Shown here: positions 11,200-22,962 of the stretch, one piece after another
Layout of the letters: every line of letters begins with the position of its first letter
Position numbering within the stretch: the stretch's first letter is position 1
Assembly (NCBI GenBank): GCA_022560025.1
Contig: JAFISE010000052.1
Coordinates: forward strand, 1-64,000
Direction: 5' to 3'
Length of the DNA: 64,000 bases
Source of the DNA: Stagonosporopsis chrysanthemi
Taxonomy: Eukaryota; Ascomycota; Dothideomycetes; Pleosporales; Didymellaceae
Program-made: the position numbers and the translations under genes
The notes under the pieces: generated by a model
Told to the model about the DNA's origin: nothing
What the model saw: the letters and a program-made list of their open reading frames with translations, nothing else
The model's database searches: none

Positions 11200-11810
11200 G
11201 GTTGTAATTTTATATGTCGACTAGCGCTTTGCGTGAGTTGTTTGTTGGTGTTGACGAGGTAATAAGGACTGTGCAAGATGAAAGAGTGACCAAAAAAAGA
11301 GTGACAATGAGATTCGAGAAGTCGATGATCTGCTAATCTTTGCTGGTCAGGCCCTAAGTGGTACGCCTAAACGGGCTACGATGAAAAGGGCCTAGAAAGG
11401 AATTATAGGGGCTTCGGTAAACCCTGATTAGATGCGTGTGGCGCTGTTGTTCAACAACAGATATCTGATGGCATATTTGATTTTCGCATAGTAGTCAATC
11501 AAGGGCTGAATGTCAGCAGTTTGGGAGGGATCACACAACAGCAAAGACGGCCGTCAGAGACATCGCAGGCCTACAGCAGCTCCCGTAGTGCCGCTACTAG
11601 GACTCTTGTGGCACCATTCAGGCTGTATCGATGGCCTGCCTCTTTCCATTGACTTCACTTTCATGTCAATGTTGTTTTAGGGGGCATACAGCGTGTATGA
11701 ATGGCTGAACGAAAGCAGACAGATTTGCTGAGAGAGCAAATGATCGCCCCAACAACATGCGCTACGCTTGCTAAAGAGACAGCACTGCACAATAGTTGAC
11801 ACGATTTTGG
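11200..11810. other. Intergenic
   Basis: A 611-bp stretch between the 5' end of the GPI-protein gene and the 3' end of the monooxygenase. No coding frame or RNA is evident. Confidence 0.5.
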
Positions 11811-13257
11811 TCATTCCAGGTCTATGATTGCCCAGTGAGGCCAGGTTTCATCCTGCCTCGGCCTGCTTGCAAGGTTGCGATCCTCAATGTGCTCGCTCAG
11901 GGGCAGGTCCTCCTGCTGACTTCGCTCGCCCATGCTCACACCTCGAGCCTGAATGGTCCTTGCGAAACCCAGCGTCTCTCTCTTCCATTCAAGCCGACCC
12001 ACTTTGCCTTGGATCATGTCCGCCAGGATCATGGCATCGAAGCACGCCTGGCTGGTGCTGGCAACTGTATGCGGACGGAAACCAGCGAGGGCATCGCCTA
12101 TCAAGATGACACGCCCGTCGAGAAACTCGTTGGTCGGGGAAATGACGTCGGTGACAGCCTGCACGAAGGGTCGCTGCGTTGAACAGACGAGCTCTGCAAA
12201 TTGTGGAGGCAGCACCTCACGCGCAACCTCGCACTGCTTTTCCCAAGCAACAGGATTGATCTTGCCTGGTGGCAAAGTGATGCGGTGGTATTTGCCGTCC
12301 ACATCGGTCATAAGTTCGCGGAACTCTGCCGACTTGTCTGTCAAACCTCTTGGTTTGGTGTTTTTATAATACACGAAATTGATATGTCGCTTCCCTACGT
12401 CTCGTGTGCCGTTGTTGCCAGGGATGAGGTACGCTAGAATCTGGATTCCAGGACAGTGGAAGAACGTAAAACGCTCCTTGAACGCCTTCAAAGTCTCTGG
12501 ACTCACACGATCTTCGCGGACAGTACCTCGAAGTGCGACGTAGCCAGCATACTTGCGTTCCGCGTCTGGAGAAAAGATTGAGCGGATTGTAGAGCTAGGA
12601 CCGTCTGCGCCGATAACAAGATCTGCTTCGAGCGAGCCTTTCTGGTTGTCACTGGTCCGGAATTCAACGACCAGCTTTCCCCCTTTCTCCTGTTGTTCCC
12701 ACAGGCCTGTGACTCTGTGTCCACGCAAGTGCTTCACTGTGGCATTGCTGTCATCGGTGTTTGGTACTTCGCAGTACTCGCTCCTCAATCCATCGACGTT
12801 CGCACGCAGAATGTGGTATACGAGGTCCCAGCTCGTCATGTTCTGCGTCGTGTCCTCTCTGTGTACGACTTTGCCATCTTTATCCAAGTACTGTCTGCAC
12901 AAGCTCGACACAGCCAGTTCGCTCCCAGTTCGGTCATATCTTTCAAAGAAAGCAAGCGTGTCTCCCCCGGCAACAATGCCAGCTCCTTGGTGGTCTAGAA
13001 CAGGATCTGCATTGCGCTCTAGCAATGTGATCGAGTGGGCATGCGGTGATGGAAGGCGTTTGAGAGCAAGTGCAGTCGCAAGGCCGCCCAGAGAAGCTCC
13101 TATCTATACAAACGTTAGACTTGTACGCTTCCACGATGACGTAACAACATCATACGATCCTGCCAACACAACCAAATATTGCACTTACAATGACGATGTC
13201 AAGCTTCGTTGTTGTCGCGTGAGGATAGCCCTCGGACCGACCGATGCCTGAGTCCAT
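11811..13257 (-). CDS. FAD-dependent (group A flavoprotein) aromatic-ring monooxygenase
   Basis: Two exons, 13257-13189 and 13103-11811, are joined across an 85-nt intron (GTAAGT..TATAG) to give 453 residues. Exon 1 supplies the beta-strand KLDIVI and exon 2 continues IGASLGGLATALAL, completing the dinucleotide-binding loop (residues 24-30). The second FAD/NAD contact motif is DLVIGADGPSS and the third is RVILIGDALAGFRPH. These three motifs, in this spacing, define NAD(P)H-dependent single-component hydroxylases such as salicylate or 2,6-dihydroxypyridine hydroxylase. The substrate cannot be told from sequence. It is transcribed divergently from an epimerase/reductase across 375 bp, so the two may be co-regulated. 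Confidence 0.88.
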
Positions 13258-13632
13258 ATCGATCCGCGGACAGGGCACGATTGCATGAGGAACAATGCAT
13301 CTTGCCAACCTTCACAGGTTTTCTACTGATCAGCATCTATGCCGTCAATCTGTGTCAGAGTCGTTTAGGCCTTGAGAAACTCGATCGATCTTCAAGCGGT
13401 TTTGGGCCATGGATCGCTTGGTCTCGATCGGCAAGAGCGGGAGCTTGACGTCGGAAAGCCCAGGCCCTTGATGGTTCTCCCCCAATCCTACGCGCCCTTG
13501 GACAACCGCGATTAAACCGAGCGAAACCTTGCCGCGGATCCAGCATAAGCTTATTTTAACCTTATCATGCACATCACTGCCTTCAAAATGTACCTTGCGA
13601 CTGAAAGCGCAGTGCAATTCAGATAAGTGGTG
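13258..13632. promoter_or_regulatory. Shared bidirectional promoter of monooxygenase and epimerase/reductase
   Basis: The 375 bp separate two divergent ATG codons and hold no coding frame of their own. A shared control region is inferred from the arrangement; I did not identify a specific transcription-factor site. Confidence 0.45.
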
Positions 13633-14769
13633 ATGATGGCGAAGTCTAGGAGGGGCCTCGTCGCAGTACGTCATGGACAAAACGGACCACATTCCCACAA
13701 TTGACAGCCGTTTTAGGTCACAGGCGCAAACGGAACAATAGGATATGCATGCGTTGTATACGCACTGCAGATAGGCTATTCAGTTCGATGTATCGTACGG
13801 CGAGAAGGTGCAATTGCGACAATAAAGTCCGGCCCCTCTGTGCAACCACACTTGGACCATCTTTACTTTGCTGTCGTGCCTGACAATGCGGTCGACGGCG
13901 CATATGACAAAGTCTTTGCTGGTGTAGATTATGTTGTCCACATCGCAGGAGTATGGCCTTTACCGACGCTTCATCCGGACAACGAGATCTACCAACCCTT
14001 CATGCAATCCATGAAAAATGTCTTATCCGCAGGCCAATCTTCCGGAACAGTGAAACGCATCGTCTTCACTCAAGCTGGCGCTGGTCTTGTCGACTCGGAA
14101 GTTGGAGATACGTACGGTCGTGGAATGACCCAGGTCCTAGATGAACAGGTCAAAGTCAATGCCGAATCGCTGACCTATCAACCACCCCTCACCAGCGCCC
14201 ACCAGGCTTATTGTGCGGCAAAAGCGCAGTGTATCGACTACCTTGACCAGCTAAGAGCAAGCAAAAATATGCCGTTCTCGATTGTCCAAGTCATTCCTGG
14301 CACCGTGATAGGACCATCAGAGTTTGTCAAGACGGCGGAGGAGGCAAGAAAATACATGGACCGGCAGACGAGGGCATTGATCTTCGACGATAACACGCCT
14401 CGGTACGCTTTCGGGTTCGTACACGTGCAGGACTGCGCTAGGGTACATATAGAGGCACTTGATCAGGCGAAGGTCCCGGACTCGGACATACCGCCCAGAT
14501 TTGTGGCTGCTGCGACTACCGAGGATGGTGTGGACGGGAACCAAAGCTGGGAGAGCGCGGTGGACATGATCAAGAAAGAGTTCGCTGCTCAGGTTGAGAA
14601 AAACGTTTTCAAGATTGGGAGGGAGCGGACGCCCACCAACATGCCGTATCGCGTGGACTCGAGGATGACGGAGAAGCTGTTGTTGAATGGTAGTGCGTTC
14701 CGAGGTTTGGAGGACTCTGTGGCAGACGTTGCACATTGGTACATCAAGCTCGTTGCGAAAGAAACATGA
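13633..14769 (+). CDS. NAD(P)-dependent epimerase/dehydratase-type reductase (extended SDR)
   Basis: Two exons: 13633-13665 and 13717-14769, with a 51-nt intron (GTACGT..TTTTAG) in phase 0, giving 361 residues. The splice puts MMAKSRRGLVA directly before VTGANGTIGYACV, so the Rossmann TGxxGxxG motif sits at residues 13-19, as in dihydroflavonol-4-reductase, aldehyde reductase and cinnamoyl-CoA reductase relatives. The catalytic YxxxK is in HQAYCAAKAQ. The middle carries the typical GVDYVVHIAG. Starting at the ATG at 13636 instead is possible. It is divergent from the FAD monooxygenase and convergent with a ferric reductase 70 bp away. Substrate unknown. Confidence 0.87.
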
Positions 14770-14839
14770 TAGCGATGGTATAAGTTCTAATGATATCTCA
14801 AAATGCAGCCTAGAAGACGCCATCTATATGCATACCGCT

Positions 14840-17171
14840 CTACCACTTGAATGATTCTTCGAAGTAATCGATGCCCCTAAACCCATTTGCGAGCATCTGC
14901 ACGCTGGCCTTACGAGCTTCATCTGCCATTCTGGCAGGACCGCACGCCACAATTGCAAGTGACTGTCTCCCAGCGTCTTGTGCTGCCTCCTCAATTGACC
15001 GACTAACTTTGGGTCTCCCAATGACAACTGAAACACCACGAGGTATTTGATTGGGAATATCGTCCTTTTGCTCAACGTCTTGAGTAACATGTACTTCGAG
15101 AGTACATCTTTCGTCCCCGAGTAGAGTCCTGAATTCCTGCAGCATGGATGCGAGAAAGGCATGCTCTCTGACAGCCCAAATAATCTTTATACTCTGTACA
15201 GGTGATTCAGAGTCAAGCAAATGAGCGAGGTGAGACAGAGGTACAGCAACTCCAGTACCTCCGACAACGAACAAGACATTTGAGTAGTCGCGCAGAGGCA
15301 CACTATGGCCGTAAGGTCCTTCAATATTGACACGAAGTGTCTTGGGTCGCGATAGGCAATGCTGCTTGAGGCGCGACGTAAAGCCGTCGTAGGGTCGAAT
15401 AAGATACACCATTGACGGTCCAGAAGGCTCAGCATGCCTTCGTGCGAGGAGTGCATCTAACTCAGAGGACGAAGATGAGTTTGTACGATGCGTAGATGGC
15501 CTCGATGACACTGGCGACAGCGGTATATGTTCGCTCTCTCTCGGCGAGGTGACGTATGCCAATGTGAATGGATGATTCTGATGTATATATAGGGGGTCGT
15601 TCAGTACACATATGTAGTAATATGTGCCAGGCTTAGGCGCAATACGATTCCTCGGCATTGGTACTTCCATACGCACCAGATTCGATGTCGGATCATAGCT
15701 AACTTTAGCCTTGGTATTCCAGAATCTCCAATCGAATGCGAGAACACGGGCGCCTCGGAGAATTCGATCGAATATCCAGATAACGAGACATGGCCAGATG
15801 AAAATGTTCCATTCGCCGTTTGTGAAGATTTCGACATGGTAGTACATCGACCACAGTGCTGCGATCGACAATGCAATGTGCGTAACAAGAAATAGTTCGT
15901 AGTGGGCTCGGCGAATCCCGTAGAACGAGAAGGCCAGTAGGAGAGACATGGCAATGGTAGCCAATTCGCCATTCCAAAAGTAGTGTTTCTTCAAGTAAGC
16001 AAGAAAATCCGTAAAGCCACCACCTGTGTCATGTCAGTCTTCCGTGTAGTGTTTATGTGTGAGCAGAATCTACTTACTGTCTACAATCATTAAGGTATAT
16101 CCAATGCTGTGCACGATAGCCTGCAGTGTTGCGACTCTTGCAGCCCATCGATGAAAAGCGTTATATGTTCCGAAACCCCAACCAGTCAACCACATCAAGA
16201 CATCGTTTCGCATGCCGAAGAGCCATACTAGTGGGAAATTGGCCAGAGAAATAATCCCGGTCCGATCAGAAACGTACCGCAGTAGCTGACCAGTCTTTTC
16301 TGGCCAATACAGATTGCCATCCGTCAATCGGTAGTCTGTACAGCACAACACTGTGTTGAGAACAACAAAAGCTGTAATCGTGAGTGCTTGGGCTCGAGGA
16401 GGGATGGTACACCAGCCGAGAGGCTGTGAACAGCGGTAGCCAAACGCCGCCGGTACGGTCATATAGCGTTTTAGTAATGAGTAAGGCAGACTGGCTGGTC
16501 CACGCTCAATCTTTGGTCCAGAATTCTCGTCATCGGCGACAAGATGATAATCCTGGCTCCTGGTTTTGGATATCAATGTAAGGAGGCGACTACCAACGCC
16601 AAATGATATCACAAATATCCAGAAAAAGTACATGTACCATCCATAAACAAGGTGGATATCATATTCGTAGAACGCAGCATCCTGAGCCAATCAGCGCTTT
16701 GCAGCTAATTTCGAAGATCGTGTTGCTCACCAGAGTTGTGAACGCTCTTTGAAAGAAATCGTTCTCGGGAAGCACAACAGTGTTCAGGACTGGCCATGTA
16801 ACGGCCCTCTCCGCACTCTGTCTTGGTAGTTGCGTTCTATCCTCCGGCGTCCAGCGCTCGATAATTTCGTGGAATGGAGGCAGTGTTACACCCGCATGCT
16901 CATCGCACCACTCGCTGTTCTCGGCAATGAACTTCTGGACCTCTCCGTCTTCCAAATTGCAGAACTCGTCGAGACACAGGTACAAGGAAGTGATTCTTAG
17001 GTCGCTTCGGCATTGCCGGACTTTACGGGAAAGCCACGGATCGGTGTCGTTGAAGGTCGCGTAGCCAAGAGTAAGGTCACACGCCCGCGGACACCACTTT
17101 CCGGATCTCAAGGCTACAGATACATCTGTGAAGCCAAAGAGAAGCAGAAGCATGCACCAAACGATGTGCAT
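14840..17171 (-). CDS. Ferric/cupric reductase transmembrane protein, FRE type
   Basis: Three exons: 17171-16731, 16681-16078 and 16023-14840, joined in phase (donors GTGAGC, GTAAGT) to 742 residues. A signal peptide (MHIVWCMLLLLFGF) is followed by a Cys-containing extracellular segment, then about seven membrane helices. Two helices carry the paired heme-binding histidines (HRWAARVATLQAIVH and HIALSIAALWSMYYH, each pair 14 apart). The cytosolic part has the FAD-binding HPFTLAYV, the NADPH-binding VVGGTGVAVPLSHLAHL, and the C-terminal VACGPARMADEAR. The enzyme moves electrons from NADPH through FAD and two hemes to extracellular Fe(III) or Cu(II) for high-affinity metal uptake. Length and motif order are normal for the family. 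It is divergent from the F-box-like gene (223 bp apart). Confidence 0.92.
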
Positions 17172-17394
17172 GAGTGACGAAATCGGCGCGAGGCGTGGTG
17201 GTGCAAGATTGAGAGATAAGCGGGGTGCAAAATCTGATAACCGGCCATCTGATCAGATAAAGCACTGCGCACGGTCCGGCATCGGTGCGCCTGAAACCTC
17301 ATGACTCTACATCTCATCAGCTGAACAACAACGACTGAGGTGATCATCAAGTGTTGACGTACTCACGTGGTGTAGTAATCTACTGTGTCTATTC

Positions 17395-18135
17395 ATGCTT
17401 CCGAAACTCCCCGTTGAGCTGCGGCTGCGCATAGCGGAGTTTGCACTGGAGCAGCATCCAACAGCAGGCATTCCTCAACACCTGCCGCCGCCAGAGCCCG
17501 ATTACCGTCCGTCTGACAATCTTGCATTACTTCTTGTGTGCCGCCAATTCAATACAGACTTCGTCCAGCTGGCGTACAACAAGACGAGATTCTTGCTCCA
17601 GGATCGCGGTCAGGGCCACCGTTTACAGCACTTGCCGCCTCACAAGATCATAGACATTCGAAAGCTCGTATATGTCCTGAACCCGTTGGACATATGTTCT
17701 TGGGGCAGCTACTTCTATGATCTGGAGCAGCTACGTTTGGATGAACTGGTAATTCTCTGCCCGCACGCATGGGCTTCGATCAGTGGCGCACCGGACATCA
17801 GAAACATGGTTCTGTTTCTGCGGCGTCTCATGCACGTCAAAACAATCAAATTCATAGTATACGCACGAGGAATTACGGGCCTGAAGAACCTAACTCCATG
17901 TCTCTCTTTAATTGGTTCAATCATGAAAGAGGACCATTTCCAGAGATACGACGCCCCTGGTGCCCCTAATGTGGAGGCCACCTCATGGGACTGGCGTGCC
18001 AATGCGCAGGAGAACAGCGTCACGTTGAATGCCAGAGAACCGAAGCCGATCACTACAGAGGAAGACTACATGAAACTCCTAAAGCCGAGAGTGGATGCAT
18101 TGATAGCACTAGCTCAGCATGAAGTACTTGTCTAA
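17395..18135 (+). CDS. F-box-like / 2EXR-type protein of unknown function
   Basis: A single exon of 246 residues. The N-terminus MLPKLPVELRLRIAEFAL resembles the short F-box-like helix that opens many fungal proteins of this type, and LALLLVCRQFNTDFVQLAYNKT continues the usual pattern (a CRQ motif followed by an aromatic strand). No other domain is recognised. Such genes are numerous and fast-evolving in Pezizomycotina; some bind SKP1, many are untested. Confidence 0.7.
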   Translation: MLPKLPVELRLRIAEFALEQHPTAGIPQHLPPPEPDYRPSDNLALLLVCRQFNTDFVQLAYNKTRFLLQDRGQGHRLQHLPPHKIIDIRKLVYVLNPLDICSWGSYFYDLEQLRLDELVILCPHAWASISGAPDIRNMVLFLRRLMHVKTIKFIVYARGITGLKNLTPCLSLIGSIMKEDHFQRYDAPGAPNVEATSWDWRANAQENSVTLNAREPKPITTEEDYMKLLKPRVDALIALAQHEVLV

Positions 18136-18938
18136 GGTATAATGTGGTAAGCCTTCAGTGGCAGGGACAAATTCGAAGCGATCTGGCGCACACGATACAA
18201 TATTTCCGTGTATGATTGCATGGTTTAAAGGCAATCCGAGGCTTGCTTATGTATCTAACGTCATCGTTTACAGCCTAGAGTTTGCGGTCATCAGCATGCA
18301 CCGTGAGGAAAGGAGATGATGGGATTCATCTGAAACTAGGTGCATCAAAGGGCACGCCACAGCAAACGTGCGCCCAGACCAGCAAACCCGCGACTAATCT
18401 TCAGCGACTAGAGTATACACCGTTCACACAGCAGTAACCATGCGGGCTTCTGTGCGCCTTCAAGCTTGGCCTGATAAAAACGTCTTGGTTGTCAGCCTAC
18501 AATGCTGCCACATCAGAACCCAAGATGTGGTACTTGACCTACTGTCCTCTTTGAGATCGTACCACTTGCCAAACCCTCTTCCTCCTCTACTTGTGTGTGT
18601 AAGCAAAGACCACAGAAGCGTCCACGCAATCCCTTGTCTTCAGGTCAAGACACGGCACAGACCTAAAAGCTTGCTACAGCAAGGCTGAGCTGCGCGCACA
18701 GAGCAGTCAACGGGTAGCAGTATGCGCGTGCTTGATACTCTGTCTCTTATGTCTGAAGATGTCTTGATAAAAAAAATACCACGCACGGCTGTCCTGGAGG
18801 TCTACATAACGGCGCCGCTCCCTCACGAAAGCTACAGTTCCTCCCTTCAACTGCACTCGCAGAACAATTCTTCCTACCAGCATATCTCTTCGATTATATT
18901 TTGACTTTTCACCCTACATATCCTTCGTAATACACAAC
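18136..18938. other. Intergenic
   Basis: 803 bp with no supported gene. The last 100 bases before 18939 are pyrimidine-rich, as expected for a fungal core promoter or leader. Confidence 0.5.
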
Positions 18939-19601
18939 ATGACTCCCCCTCCGAGCGCCATGCTTGACACCTTCTCTGTAGCCGACGGTATCAAAGGCTT
19001 CTCCTCAGGAGCCGCAGGCCCCGAGATCTACAGCTACCTCTCATACACCATTCTATTCCTCTACATCACGTTCACCATCGGTAAACTCTTCGACCTTGAT
19101 CCCGTCCCCATCGCCAACTTCTGCACCACGGTGTACACAACCGCCACCCACTTCTACGCCTCGATCACGGCTCTCTTCAGCACCACCCTGCGCTTTGTTT
19201 CTGACACGACCTTGCTCCTCCCCTGGCTATTCCATACTCTCTCCGCCCCTTTTCCCGTCCCCGTCCCTGCCGTCGGGGCATCAACTCTCGCTCTCTCCGC
19301 CAGCAGCACCGTCGCGGTGCTCCACAACCTGCCTTCTGATATCCCGCTTTTGAAATTCAGTCGATGTCTCACACAGGCGCTGTGGGAGCAGTATGGAAAG
19401 CGACTGTGTGCTGATGCTGCGCGTGGGGGTGCTGCTGCTTCTACCGGGGGTGCGGATGGGGATGTTGCAGTGGCGGCTTCTAGTGCTTTGACAGGTTCTG
19501 GTGCGGAGAGGGTGGTCGAGGTGGAGGGACTGGGCGCGGAGGCTGATGAGGCAGTGCTGCAGGGACGTGATCAGCGTCCTTCTAAGCTTAGACGTGTTTG
19601 A
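18939..19601 (+). CDS. Small membrane protein of unknown function
   Basis: A single exon of 220 residues. One strong hydrophobic helix (IYSYLSYTILFLYITFTIGKLF, about 30-51) and weaker ones at about 85-125 suggest two or three membrane spans. The C-terminal third is Ala/Gly/Glu-rich and probably disordered, ending in a basic RPSKLRRV. A start at the second in-frame Met (18960) is possible. No family recognised. Confidence 0.6.
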   Translation: MTPPPSAMLDTFSVADGIKGFSSGAAGPEIYSYLSYTILFLYITFTIGKLFDLDPVPIANFCTTVYTTATHFYASITALFSTTLRFVSDTTLLLPWLFHTLSAPFPVPVPAVGASTLALSASSTVAVLHNLPSDIPLLKFSRCLTQALWEQYGKRLCADAARGGAAASTGGADGDVAVAASSALTGSGAERVVEVEGLGAEADEAVLQGRDQRPSKLRRV

Positions 19602-20277
19602 AGGGATGGTTGTACGCAGCTTGTTGGTATGTCTGCGGACTTGCAGCAAAGTGCTGAAAGGGTTTGTCGACTTGGTGGATATTAGACAGTCATTCGCGGA
19701 AGTTTTTACGTGTACCAGCACGCTTGAGAGCGAGTCGGATAATAACAGTGGTCTCTGTTCTGGCGCGCTAGAGGCTTGACGGCATTGGATTGGAGGCTTC
19801 CATTCTTACACTCTTTTGTAAATGATTGTAGGTTTTGGATGTAGAGAGAAGTCAACTCAAGTCGTTCCTTACGCAGCTCAGTCTCGAAAACATTAAATTA
19901 TTGCTGTTACAAAACATTTCAAGGTCGCAGATCGGCTTTTGCTGTTGTATGGTAGTCTTTGACGCACTGTAGAAGGGGAAAGCGATAAAGGCGTTGAGTG
20001 AGTTCTTGAGCACCAATTGAAGCGCGTTCAAGGAGAAGGTTTGAGATGTTTAATGTTTGTCACATTCAGGGCTAATCGCGCCAGAGTGACAGCTTTCAAC
20101 TGCCTCAACTCAGCGCTGGAAGGCTGCAAGCTCCAACGTCTACTAACCCCTTTCAAATCGTAGCTGTGGTGTGCAACCATTATATTCTTATCCCATGTGT
20201 TTTTGACATATTGTGCTAAAGATGCCCTCTTCCCCCTTTGTTTCGTTTATTTCGTTTATTTCGACTTCGTTAGGCAC
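19602..20277. other. Intergenic between convergent genes
   Basis: 676 bp, AT-richer than its surroundings, between the membrane protein and the convergent MAPEG gene. Nothing further seen. Confidence 0.5.
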
Positions 20278-20839
20278 TTAAGCCATAGCGATCTTGTACG
20301 CCGAGATACCAGACATGACGAGCAACGAATAGTGTGCAATCATCCACATGATACCGTAGTACCTGCCCTTGCCACCCGCCTCACCGCTCTTGCCGTAGCC
20401 AATAGCGTACACAATCCTGTTGACACTCCAGACAGCTCCGAGGAGAGCAGTGGCAACGGGCCATCTCAACCCAGAGATCAGCAGTGTGCCGAGGACGGTG
20501 GGATGGTTCTCGTTGAAGTTCTGATGCGCGCGCTGGGCTGAGTTGAAAGCGAGCATCGCCTTCTTCGACGCAGGCGAGGCAGTCTGAACTTGCTCGTACG
20601 ACGCGTATTCGAAAGGGTAAGGGATCTTGGCTGCCTTGCGGAAGGAGCCAACATGGCTGCTATGCCATACGCTGACGAAGAAGGTGCTGACGACCGCGCC
20701 AAGGACGTAGCTAGGGGTTGTTAGTAGCCATCAAGACAGCATGAGCAAATGCAGAAGCAATTGCTGCTCCTACTCGGTCTTAATTGGTGTGTACATACCC
20801 GTACTCGGCAGGGATGAGGTTCTTAACGAGTTCGACCAT
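20278..20839 (-). CDS. Microsomal glutathione S-transferase 3-like MAPEG protein
   Basis: Two exons, 20839-20799 and 20710-20278, are joined in phase 2 (donor GTATGT, acceptor CCTAG) to 157 residues, the normal MAPEG size. The signature is FNSAQRAHQNFNENHPT, followed by helix LLISGLRWPVATALLGAVWSVNRIVYAIGY and the conserved GKGRYYG. Four membrane helices are apparent. Members conjugate glutathione to hydrophobic electrophiles or reduce lipid hydroperoxides in the ER or outer mitochondrial membrane. The short first exon (13 codons: MVELVKNLIPAEY) matches the usual N-terminus. Confidence 0.92.
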
Positions 20840-21617
20840 TGTGAAGGAGATTCGTGGTTTGCGGAGGTTCTTGCTGTGTTTGCAGTCGAAAGGCTAAGCC
20901 GATGGCGATGGTGGGATGATTTGTTGCTAGTGTCGAGTTGAACTTTTATACTAGCTCCTGGTGTCTGTCTCGAATTTGTGTCCGTATTGACAGCGGACGG
21001 ATTTCGGATGCGTTTGAGGCGGGCCGCGGGCCCAAAGTCCCTCCGCTTTCGAGCTCGAGCTAGTCGCACGGCCAGTTTGTGTGCACCGCCGGAGCGTCGT
21101 GTCTTACATGAAGAGCCATCTCATAGGTGTGCGCGACTGTTGCTTGGCACAGAGTCGATCGGTGAACTGGAAGTAATATAGAATGTAAGGAGGAGCCAAA
21201 GTTGAATACTTGGATGGCGTAGGATGCCTGATCGGGAGGCAGGTGCGTTTTACAAGCACAACAACGACCAGTTCCGGAGATCACCAATGTCCAGTGAGAA
21301 GGTACACAGCATATAAGAGAGTGCTCAACTCTAGCGCTGACGTCATTTCGGTCCAGTATAGCGCTCCATCAGTCATTCACTTGGCTGGTTACTGCCGCGG
21401 GTGATTACCAATTTGTGATAGGTGCTGCATTTGTTCGTAAGCACAAGGCGACCTCGAATTCGGCTGGCAGCTCTTCAGCAGGTCTGGGCAGCCTCAACAC
21501 GTTTGTAAAGGATCCCATAGTGCAGCTCCTATCCGTGAGCTTCCCAAGCACAGTATATTGCATTATCGTGCACAATGGCATTCTCTCACGACTTCCTGCC
21601 CAACGAACCCGGAGCTC
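20840..21617. other. Intergenic
   Basis: 778 bp between the MAPEG promoter side and the 3' end of DHFR. No gene, RNA or repeat recognised. Confidence 0.5.
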
Positions 21618-22355
21618 TTATTCTGTCCTGTTATACAAGCAGAACTCAAACTTGACGCCCTTCTCCTCGAGTTGAACACCATCCTCGAAGTCCTCCCCTG
21701 TAAACTCCTTCAGCTCCTGTTGACCAGCTTTTCTCCACTTCTGCCCATCCAGATTCTCAGAGAAGTATGTATCACATTCATACTCCTCCTGAATCTTCGT
21801 CAGCAGCACATGCCTCGCCTCCTTCAGCTGCAGCGCCTGCTCGTATATGCTCCCACCACCAATGACCATGACTTTGTCTACCTCTAAGCCCACCCTATCG
21901 CTCTGCAGCTGTATCAGCGCATCTGAGACCGAGCCTGCGACGAGCGGGCCCTCAATGTCCGGCGTGTCTTGCGTGCTGGGCGGTAATTGCGCCTTGAAAG
22001 CGTCAACGGATCGAGTGACAACAACATTGACCCGTCCCTTCAGCGGCCGAAACTTCCCCGGTATGCTATCCCACGTCTTTCTCCCCATGACTACTGCATT
22101 CACCCTTTGTAGTTTTGTAGCCACCTCTCCTGCGGCATCGCCCTCCGAAACAGCGCTGGGTGATGTTCGCTTTGTAACGCGCGCGAAGTAGCCCATTTCT
22201 TTCTTGAGCTGAGGCCACGGGAGGCCGCCACCTTTCCCTATCCCCAGAGAAGGCGTCGCGGCGAGGATTAAGGTGAGCGATTTGGCTGCCATTGTGGCTG
22301 ACGAGTTTACGTTGGCCGAAATTTGCGGAGTAGAAGAGGAATTTGGCTGGCTCAT
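21618..22355 (-). CDS. Dihydrofolate reductase
   Basis: A single exon of 245 residues. DHFR landmarks are in order: SLTLILAATPSLGIGKGGGLPW (substrate/NADPH pocket), VMGRKTWDSIP, RVNVVVTRS and VMVIGGGSIYEQAL. The enzyme reduces dihydrofolate to tetrahydrofolate with NADPH for thymidylate and purine synthesis. The first 21 residues (Ser/Asn-rich) precede a second Met at 22292, which has a stronger start context (CCACAATGG) and falls where most DHFRs begin; either may be used. Fungal DHFRs are typically 190-250 residues. Confidence 0.95.
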   Translation of the reverse strand: MSQPNSSSTPQISANVNSSATMAAKSLTLILAATPSLGIGKGGGLPWPQLKKEMGYFARVTKRTSPSAVSEGDAAGEVATKLQRVNAVVMGRKTWDSIPGKFRPLKGRVNVVVTRSVDAFKAQLPPSTQDTPDIEGPLVAGSVSDALIQLQSDRVGLEVDKVMVIGGGSIYEQALQLKEARHVLLTKIQEEYECDTYFSENLDGQKWRKAGQQELKEFTGEDFEDGVQLEEKGVKFEFCLYNRTE

Positions 22356-22962
22356 TGCGCGAGATTGCGACTATTGAGGTTGCGCGGCAGCAACTTTGGT
22401 CTGGGGTGTGTTCGCAAAAGATTCCGTGGTGACGATGCTGTAAGAATGATGTGGAGACCAAAACGACGCGGGACACAGCGGGGCTTGACGCAGGGCTAGA
22501 AACGCGGAAATGACACGCCCCCAGTGACGCTAGTGAAACGCGAACAAACGTGACTTTATACGAATCGATAATAAGCACGCAGAATTCACATCGAAAAGGT
22601 AATTTCGAAGCTAAATGCGATCGTTGTTGAGTATACTCTTTCAAGTTCGATAAGCTAAGTATATAGTACATGGCCAGATAGGACCAACACTGCAAAGTAC
22701 TTTCGCTGGTAGGAGCCAACTTTGACCAAGGCACGTCCTAAATGCAAGCCGCGTCTCCCTCACTAATCACAAAGGCATATGAACGCCAGTAAATACACCT
22801 TCAATGCCATGCCGCTAATCTCATACCCATCCAGTATGATGAGTGATTGACAAAGCTCATTTCATACAATGCGAGCTCGTGTGCGAGTTTTCCAAAGGGT
22901 ATACGTAAAGCTTCCTAAGATTCCATCTGAACTCCCCCATATTGTCGCTGCATGATACAAGC
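22356..22962. other. Intergenic
   Basis: 607 bp upstream of DHFR and downstream of PSY2. Nothing recognised. Confidence 0.5.
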
